Shown: positions 4,558 through 10,608 of the stretch, one piece after another
Layout of the letters: each line of letters opens with the position of its first letter
Numbering within the stretch: position 1 is the stretch's first letter
The notes under the pieces: generated by a model
What the model was told of the DNA's origin: nothing
The model's database searches: none
The model's input: the letters and a program-made list of their open reading frames with translations, nothing else
NCBI GenBank assembly: GCA_030830425.1
Contig: JAURND010000092.1
Span: 1-10,608, forward strand
Source: Gammaproteobacteria bacterium
GTDB lineage: Bacteria; Pseudomonadota; Gammaproteobacteria; JAURND01
Direction of reading: 5' to 3'
Length of the DNA: 10,608 bases
Made by a program: the position numbers and the translations under genes

Positions 4558-7500
4558 TTATCGCTCCACCACCAAATGCGCGGCAGCACTTTTGCCAAAC
4601 ACATCGGGGTTATACATCTCTTCTGCTTTTACAGGCAAAACGGTGAACTGGCCAGATGCAATGGCTTGCGCGGTATAAGAAAGATGATAGTTGCCGGCCT
4701 CTAAATAATCCGCATAATAACGCACGGCATCATGACGCAATTCTTGATGATAGAAACTCCAGCGTGAGGCATTATATGCTGACCAATCGTGGAATTTGAA
4801 CCAACGCGATCCTGATGCGGCAATAAATTTATCTTGGTCAGCATCTAGGGTTGAAGCGGTGGCTAAATCTCGATTAACGGGTTCTAGTCCGCCAGGCACT
4901 GGATCATCGACCACCACGAAATTTCTGGCTCCAGGTAGCGATAGGTAAATATCCACGCGCACTAATTCGCCTTGCTTGATTTGCAACGGATTATTGAGCA
5001 GCAACCATTTTCCACTACGTTGTACGCTATATTCACGGTGTATCTCGATGCCTGCATTCACATCGTTCATATCGGTATCTAAAGGGGCAAAGTTCAATCG
5101 CGTTGTATAGTAGAGCCGTCCCTTGCCTTGACGAGCAATCTCTACCACCGTTTTACGGCCTTGATCTTGTTGTTGAAGCGGTCGTGAAAATGTCACCGCT
5201 ATATCATTCAAGTGTTCAAAATGCGTTTGGCCAAACACTTGCCGATCCATACTGGCAGTGACCTGCATATGTGGCGTGACGTTTTCATAAGCGCGGCTAT
5301 AGTCCACTAACGCATTCATGCAAAACAGGTTTTCTTGTGTGTTCTCCCAATGATCGCGATTTTTTCTGGTTTGTGTGATGGCAGATACTAATTTGAAAGC
5401 AATATCCTTCACCCATGATCGGCCAATTGTTGGGCTTGCGGTTTTTAATTGTGTGAATGTATCTAAAATTGCACAATTATCTCGCAGCGATGAAGATAAA
5501 ATACGTTTGTAGCGATCATCTAATGATTCGCTGAACATTATTTTTCCACCACTTTGATCCGCGTGTGCCAAAATGGATTTTGCCGTTTGGGTCGCCATAG
5601 CTTCAGCGCCTTTTATCTGTAAGGCGGCTTGTATAAAATAGGCCTGACCAAATAGACTCATTTGTTTGACAGCAGGCAAATATCGCTGCAAATCACCCAT
5701 TGTGATTTTATCTTGTCCTGCCAAAGCGGCTAACGCCACAGCGCGCACGGTTGCGGTCATGCCGTCATTGTAATAATCAGGCGCAGTGTCGTGTCGTAAA
5801 AAATTCAACAAATAATCTTGGAGTTTAGTTTCAACGGGTATCGGTACTTGATAGCCGGCTTTTTTTAGCCAATTAAATGCTAATGCTGTGTAGGCACTTA
5901 AATAAGGATCGACATATTGATCTTGCGCAATATAAAGCACCATTCCTCCATTAGGCGCTTGATAATTAGCGGCTAAATTTAGGGTCTGTTGGGGTAAGGC
6001 TGCGCTATTGTCCCAAGTGAAATCACTTTGAAAATAAGGTTTTAAGTTTTGGTAGTGACTGGCCATTACGCCTTTGGTCAGTTTTTGCTCCCAGCAATCA
6101 TAAGGATAATCACGCAGATATTTAAATGCGCCTTCCACATTGCTAATGAGGCTCGGTGAAACGCTCACGGCGATATTGCCAATATCGCTATAAATAGATG
6201 TTGGCAATAAAATCGATTCAGTGACATGGTTTTGCGTAGTCGTGCCATAATTAGCGGCCGTTTCAAGTGAGCGCATTTTGTTCACCGACAATGAATAGGT
6301 CATTGCATCGGTATCTAGATCGTCACCTGCATGGGCAATAAATTTTATTTCTCCAAGCGGGTTATGAAGATCTTGCGCGAGTGTCGCTACCGTAATGGGC
6401 ATCCAGACCATTGTGCGTTGATAGGGTGCTAGCGTCACTGATTGTTGCTCAGTCGCTACGGTTTTATTCGTATCTATATTTCCTAAAGCACGAAGATTGA
6501 CAGTGAGAGTTCGTGTTTTATCGGTGCGATTCATCACGGAAAATCCCGCATTAAAATTGTCTTTCTCCATCACTTGATTCGGCATGACTGGACGAATTTC
6601 TGTGGGACGATTGACGTTGAAATTCGCCACACCTAATCCTAATCGATCAGTGGGTGTTGCTGCCAATGCCAATATGCGCCAGCCGGTTAAATTATCGGGT
6701 GCTTCAAAACGGACGGTCGCGTTACCCTGTGCATCTGCTTGAACGCTAGGGTTCCAATAGCTCACAAACTTAAAGAGATTGCGCGCGCCTAAATCCATCC
6801 CGCCATCTCCGCCTGGATTCGCGCCTTTTTTCTCAAATTTTTGCCGACCCACTAACCGTGTCAATAAACTGTAATTACGCACATCTAAATCGGCTAACTG
6901 ATAAAAACCGGCATAAGGATCAAAGTAAGATTGTCCAGCACTGATCAGATCAAATACCGACTCATCTAAGACCGCGATGGTGAATTCTATCGGCTCAGAT
7001 TTAGGCGAAGGTGTTTTAGGCGCTGCATGTAATTGCAGGGTGACCATATCTTGGGGTTTGTAAACAGGTTTATCAGTTTTTGCGGTGATGATGATTTCTT
7101 TATAATGATCTTTAACGGGTACTTTTACATAACCCATACGGCATGTAGGTTTACCTAAATCGACTTGACCTTTTTCTAAGGGCTGAGCAACACGAGGCGA
7201 GAAAACCATCACAGATAAATAAAATCCCGGTAAATAATCAGGTTTTATCGGAAATGTTAGAATAGGGGTGCTACCTGCTAATTTTTGCACAAAGTGATCG
7301 ATGACGCCGTAACGTTCAATCGTGATGAATGCGATCGCGTCGGGATAAGGATTTTTAATCAAATAACGCGCGGTATCCCCGACGTGATATTCTTTTTTCT
7401 CAGGTACGATGGGTAAATAAGTATCATTTTGGTCATGCCATAACACATAATTTTTACCCGCAGCCCATAATAAAGTCTGCGTATAATCGTCATTATCTTG

Positions 7501-10500
7501 CGTATCTTTAATGCGAGCAGTCGCACGATAAGTGCCTGCTTTGTCTGGTGTAAACTCACAAGTTAGCGGTTTACTCTGCGGCTTGCCTTTACACGTGCTG
7601 AGCAATTTCCATTGGGTATTATAATTGCTGGTATAAGCATTGCCGGCATCTTTGACGCGCGCTACAGTGGTCTCTTCTTGCTCGATGTTGATTGTGACGG
7701 TTGTATCGTTAACAGGCATGCCATGCGTATCGACAACCAGATATTGAATTGCCGCAGGTTTTTGCGCGTTATAGACCCATTGCGTGGTTTTGAGTCCTAC
7801 AAAACGGGTGAGACCTACATAATCTGCTTGTGATTTTGTGGCGATATATTTTCCGCGCTCGTCTTGTACCGCGCTTTCTACCGATAATTTCCCATACGTG
7901 ATTTTTTGCTTTGGTATTGAAAACTGCGTATGCGATTCGCCTTTGTTGTCTAGGTGTATCGTCGTTTGATAAATTTGTGCTGAATCTTGTAGGCCTGTTT
8001 CATCGTAATGGGTTTCAAATTGAAAATCTTTGGCGATGTCATTCGATGAGTGAAAAGAGGCTTTGTTTAATATCGCGGTGACGCGTCCAGCAGCGTCCGT
8101 GTAGGCGCCCCCGGCATGTAATTGAGCAATCGTATCTACCTGCACCGTTTGACTTAAGGTGAAGAAATCTCCATTTAACTGATTCCTCACTTTAAAAGGC
8201 GAGGGTGTAAAATCGCTCACTAATACCCGCATGGGTGATAAAGTAATGGGCGTAAAGTTAGGGCTTAAGTTAAAGGCATACCAACCAACGGCAGCTTCTT
8301 TAGGTAGGGTAAATTCGCCGCTATAAGCACCAAATGCCGATAAATGTAGGTCTTTAATTTCTGCCACTGTTTTAGCGGTGGGATCGATAATTTTTAGCGT
8401 ATAGCCTTGATCAGGGGCAGGCAATAGCGTTTTATTGTCTTGATTGCGCACATAAAGTTTATATTGAATCGTATCTCCAACTCGGTAAATGCCTTGCGCT
8501 GTGGTTCCCCATGCGATCATATGACCATATTTCTGCTGACTCTGTGCTGATAATGATGAGTTTGAATCGGTGAGTTGCCAAGTTCCCACTTCAAAATCAT
8601 TGGATATCGGCAATACAGCGATGTCTTTCGATTTGTCAATGCGCATAAATAAATGCTGGGTATTATCTCCCCAACTGTTCAATATACTTAAATCAGGGTC
8701 TAGCGTTTCAAGGCCCGGTAACAGCGCTATCCCAGATTCATCGGTGATCGCAGTGGCTAAAATATCGTGTGGTGCCGAAAAATCTTTCGGTACATCTTTG
8801 TAAATCACCACTTTCGCCGCATTAACGGGTTGACCTGTTGCCAAATCGGTCACCCAAGCTAGGGTATTGAAATGTCCTAATTTTACATGTGCTTCATAAG
8901 GTGTGACTTCTGCAAATAAGGTGGGTCGTGGTGTATCATCTCTTGTTGTTTTAGGATTTGTCGATAATTGGCCATACAGCAAACCAGAATGACCGTGCAG
9001 CATTTGTCGTATCCCCATGGGTATCGCAAATTGAATATCTTGAACGTTATGAATGGACTGGGTAAAGGTTTGGTGCTGTTGTTCTTCGTTCGCAGTGAGA
9101 CTATGGTAATCAAACGTAAAACTGCGAAGATTATTCACATATAGTGGAATATCGCTATCGATGGCTTTTTCCAAAATTGCTTGCGCATAAGGCATGAGGG
9201 CATGGGGTGGACGATGATCGGTGCTAAATGCTAAATGAATCGATCGTTGTAATACTCTACCAAATTCATCTTTTAAAGTGGTTTGTGGTTGCGCTTTGAA
9301 GAACGATAAGATCCAGTTCGGTGCGACTTCCTGCGGCTTGTTTTGATAATCCAGCGCTTTTCTCAAATAAGCGATCCATGACCAAAGATGTGGTATACCC
9401 CTTATATTTGAGGGGGTGTATAAAGAACGCTGGTTTTTATGCTTAGTCTCTACCACATAGGTTTGGTTCGCTTTTGCAGGCGGGAACCAAACACTAAAAG
9501 TCTGATCTTTTTGATGGCTTCCGTTTAATTCAGAATAGTAATGATTGGTATTTATCCAGTTCTCTTTATCGCCCCATACTAGTTCAGGAGTAACCCTGAA
9601 ATTTTCATAAAACGCTGCACGTGTTACCGGAGCGGTAAAACGAAGTGCAATTCCGCTTAAAGGGTTGCATCGCTCAGCGGTTGTTTGCGGTTTATCAGGG
9701 GTAATGAGTACTTCTTTATTGGCATTAGAGATACAACTAATGCCCAAAAATTCAAAGGCAGGATAAGTGTCTGTTGATAAAACATCTTCATGTTGAATAC
9801 TCTTCTCAGCCCCTAAAATAGAAATGAGTCCGGGTGTCACATGCAAGGTAACGCGGGTATCTGGCGGTAAATCTGTTTGAGCAGTGACTTGCCAGTGTGT
9901 CCCAATCGTTGCATCTTTTTCCCAATCATCTTTAATCGCTGATGTGTTTGTTAGACCGTTTGCATTCGTGTTGAGCATTATTTTTTCAACGTTCACCGCA
10001 TAGATCGTTTTTTTAGTAACCTGGAATGACAAATTTTTCTGCAAGGACTCACGTTTGACCGGTTGCGAAGTGTAAATCTCGATGACAGGTCGATCAGGTG
10101 TTAACCAGCTGATCACGCGTGCTTCTCGAATCTTGGGTCGCTCGGTGATAAAAGACTGATGGTAGGGATCAGTCATTGTCGCGCCATCTTCTGCATTGAT
10201 CCCGGGATGAATAGTGACGGTATATCGTGTCGACAATTGCAGTGCATCTGGTTCATCTAAATGACAGGCCAAAGTACTGGTGTTGAGCCACCGCCAATGA
10301 CAGTTCAGGCCAGGTGTTATCGTAATGGGTAGTTCATCTTGCTTGCGTTCCATGCGACCCATGGGCACAACCGGACGATTAAACTCAATGACAATTTGCC
10401 TGCCTGCCGGCACATCTTCACCCTCTGGCGTGACGCGTATCATGCGTAATGCTTTTTGCGCTGTGTTCTTCGCGCTATCGTTAGCAGCCCAAATAGTGAG

Positions 10501-10587
10501 CGGGATGAAAAAAGCAAAGATACTGATGAAAGCTAGGGTGAGTATTTTTTTCATGGGTTTTTTAAGTTTTGTTTCGAAAGTTAACAT
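4558..10587 (-). CDS. Periplasmic alpha-2-macroglobulin family protein with thioester (COG2373/YfhM-like)
   Basis: The 2009-residue product starts with a signal peptide: Lys-rich n-region, hydrophobic core at about 15-33 and likely cleavage after Ala34 or Ala35. No lipobox Cys is seen, so it should be soluble in the periplasm, unlike lipidated E. coli YfhM. From about residue 49 follow bacterial macroglobulin beta-domains, beginning with the Pro-Glu-Gly...F-N-R-P-V-V pattern. Near 1204 is A-V-L-D-E-S, then a Gly-rich bait-like loop near 1245-1265 and the conserved W-N-P-S segment near 1275. The thioester motif Cys1498-Trp-Glu-Gln1501 opens the helical thioester domain (to about 1765), and the C-terminal macroglobulin domains end with the family-typical E-E-M-Y-N-P-D-V-F-G near 1990. 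Family members trap attacking proteases by covalent thioester linkage after bait cleavage. It is longer than E. coli YfhM (about 1650 residues), and no pbpC follows it. Start is uncertain: ATG 10587 has only a weak CGAG upstream, and ATG 10554 (Met12) gives a more typical Met-Lys-Lys signal peptide. A TATAGA at 10592-10587, if a -10 box, would favour Met12. The frame is intact throughout. Confidence 0.93.
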   Translation of the reverse strand: MLTFETKLKKPMKKILTLAFISIFAFFIPLTIWAANDSAKNTAQKALRMIRVTPEGEDVPAGRQIVIEFNRPVVPMGRMERKQDELPITITPGLNCHWRWLNTSTLACHLDEPDALQLSTRYTVTIHPGINAEDGATMTDPYHQSFITERPKIREARVISWLTPDRPVIEIYTSQPVKRESLQKNLSFQVTKKTIYAVNVEKIMLNTNANGLTNTSAIKDDWEKDATIGTHWQVTAQTDLPPDTRVTLHVTPGLISILGAEKSIQHEDVLSTDTYPAFEFLGISCISNANKEVLITPDKPQTTAERCNPLSGIALRFTAPVTRAAFYENFRVTPELVWGDKENWINTNHYYSELNGSHQKDQTFSVWFPPAKANQTYVVETKHKNQRSLYTPSNIRGIPHLWSWIAYLRKALDYQNKPQEVAPNWILSFFKAQPQTTLKDEFGRVLQRSIHLAFSTDHRPPHALMPYAQAILEKAIDSDIPLYVNNLRSFTFDYHSLTANEEQQHQTFTQSIHNVQDIQFAIPMGIRQMLHGHSGLLYGQLSTNPKTTRDDTPRPTLFAEVTPYEAHVKLGHFNTLAWVTDLATGQPVNAAKVVIYKDVPKDFSAPHDILATAITDESGIALLPGLETLDPDLSILNSWGDNTQHLFMRIDKSKDIAVLPISNDFEVGTWQLTDSNSSLSAQSQQKYGHMIAWGTTAQGIYRVGDTIQYKLYVRNQDNKTLLPAPDQGYTLKIIDPTAKTVAEIKDLHLSAFGAYSGEFTLPKEAAVGWYAFNLSPNFTPITLSPMRVLVSDFTPSPFKVRNQLNGDFFTLSQTVQVDTIAQLHAGGAYTDAAGRVTAILNKASFHSSNDIAKDFQFETHYDETGLQDSAQIYQTTIHLDNKGESHTQFSIPKQKITYGKLSVESAVQDERGKYIATKSQADYVGLTRFVGLKTTQWVYNAQKPAAIQYLVVDTHGMPVNDTTVTINIEQEETTVARVKDAGNAYTSNYNTQWKLLSTCKGKPQSKPLTCEFTPDKAGTYRATARIKDTQDNDDYTQTLLWAAGKNYVLWHDQNDTYLPIVPEKKEYHVGDTARYLIKNPYPDAIAFITIERYGVIDHFVQKLAGSTPILTFPIKPDYLPGFYLSVMVFSPRVAQPLEKGQVDLGKPTCRMGYVKVPVKDHYKEIIITAKTDKPVYKPQDMVTLQLHAAPKTPSPKSEPIEFTIAVLDESVFDLISAGQSYFDPYAGFYQLADLDVRNYSLLTRLVGRQKFEKKGANPGGDGGMDLGARNLFKFVSYWNPSVQADAQGNATVRFEAPDNLTGWRILALAATPTDRLGLGVANFNVNRPTEIRPVMPNQVMEKDNFNAGFSVMNRTDKTRTLTVNLRALGNIDTNKTVATEQQSVTLAPYQRTMVWMPITVATLAQDLHNPLGEIKFIAHAGDDLDTDAMTYSLSVNKMRSLETAANYGTTTQNHVTESILLPTSIYSDIGNIAVSVSPSLISNVEGAFKYLRDYPYDCWEQKLTKGVMASHYQNLKPYFQSDFTWDNSAALPQQTLNLAANYQAPNGGMVLYIAQDQYVDPYLSAYTALAFNWLKKAGYQVPIPVETKLQDYLLNFLRHDTAPDYYNDGMTATVRAVALAALAGQDKITMGDLQRYLPAVKQMSLFGQAYFIQAALQIKGAEAMATQTAKSILAHADQSGGKIMFSESLDDRYKRILSSSLRDNCAILDTFTQLKTASPTIGRSWVKDIAFKLVSAITQTRKNRDHWENTQENLFCMNALVDYSRAYENVTPHMQVTASMDRQVFGQTHFEHLNDIAVTFSRPLQQQDQGRKTVVEIARQGKGRLYYTTRLNFAPLDTDMNDVNAGIEIHREYSVQRSGKWLLLNNPLQIKQGELVRVDIYLSLPGARNFVVVDDPVPGGLEPVNRDLATASTLDADQDKFIAASGSRWFKFHDWSAYNASRWSFYHQELRHDAVRYYADYLEAGNYHLSYTAQAIASGQFTVLPVKAEEMYNPDVFGKSAAAHLVVER
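6085..6096 (-). other. Thioester motif Cys-Trp-Glu-Gln codons
   Basis: The minus strand reads TGC TGG GAG CAA after Tyr-Pro-Tyr-Asp. In thioester macroglobulins and complement proteins the Cys and Gln side chains form the internal beta-Cys-gamma-Glu bond. Both residues are present (1498 and 1501 counted from the first Met), so the protein is predicted to be thioester-competent. Confidence 0.85.
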
Positions 10588-10608
10588 CTATACTGCTCGT
10601 ACTTGAAA

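Noticed and set aside
6170..6188. Perfect inverted repeat with 9-bp arms (GCGATATTG, one-base centre) inside the macroglobulin gene
   Set aside because: It encodes ordinary domain sequence, has no T tract and no sign of a regulatory role; chance is likely in 10 kb.
9394..9423. Imperfect hairpin around TATACCCC and GGGGGTGTATA in the macroglobulin gene
   Set aside because: The arms need a two-base bulge, it lies mid-gene, and it fits coding sequence without other explanation.

Overview
The window carries three large protein genes and very little else. It most resembles a stretch of an intracellular gammaproteobacterium of the Legionella/Coxiella type (order Legionellales). That placement is an inference. 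It rests on the moderate-to-low GC content, on two adjacent genes for eukaryotic-like proteins (a Ser/Thr protein kinase and an F-box/ankyrin protein), and on a Gram-negative-type periplasmic alpha-2-macroglobulin beside them. I cannot name the genus or species from the sequence.

Layout: bases 1-69 may hold the last 22 codons of a gene entering from the left (weak call). Bases 70-279 are an AT-rich leader with a 16-bp palindrome, promoter-like boxes, a run of eight C and a clear ribosome binding site. The kinase-like gene occupies 280-2991 on the plus strand. The ankyrin-repeat gene (4497 to 2938, minus strand) runs towards it, and the two 3' ends overlap by 54 bp. The large gene for a thioester-containing alpha-2-macroglobulin family protein (10587 to 4558, minus strand) lies 60 bp upstream of the ankyrin gene and reads in the same direction. 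Its promoter lies at or beyond the right edge.

The most interesting gene is the ankyrin one. It combines an F-box-like N-terminus, nine or so tandem ankyrin-like repeats (the central ones nearly identical in DNA) and a C-terminal Cys-Cys-Val-Ser that fits a eukaryotic CaaX prenylation box. F-box, ankyrin and CaaX together is the layout known from the Legionella pneumophila effector AnkB, which recruits host SCF ubiquitin ligase machinery to the vacuole membrane after host farnesylation. The protein here is much longer than AnkB. The neighbouring kinase keeps nearly all catalytic motifs (glycine loop, HRD, P-P-E, subdomain XI Arg) but has DFD instead of DFG, a charged insert before the C-helix and a roughly 500-residue C-terminal extension I do not recognise.

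A reasonable working picture, by inference, is an accessory island of two host-directed effectors placed next to a housekeeping-type periplasmic protease-trap gene. Whether kinase and F-box protein act on the same host substrate is unknown. F-box adaptors often bind phosphorylated targets, which makes the pairing worth testing.
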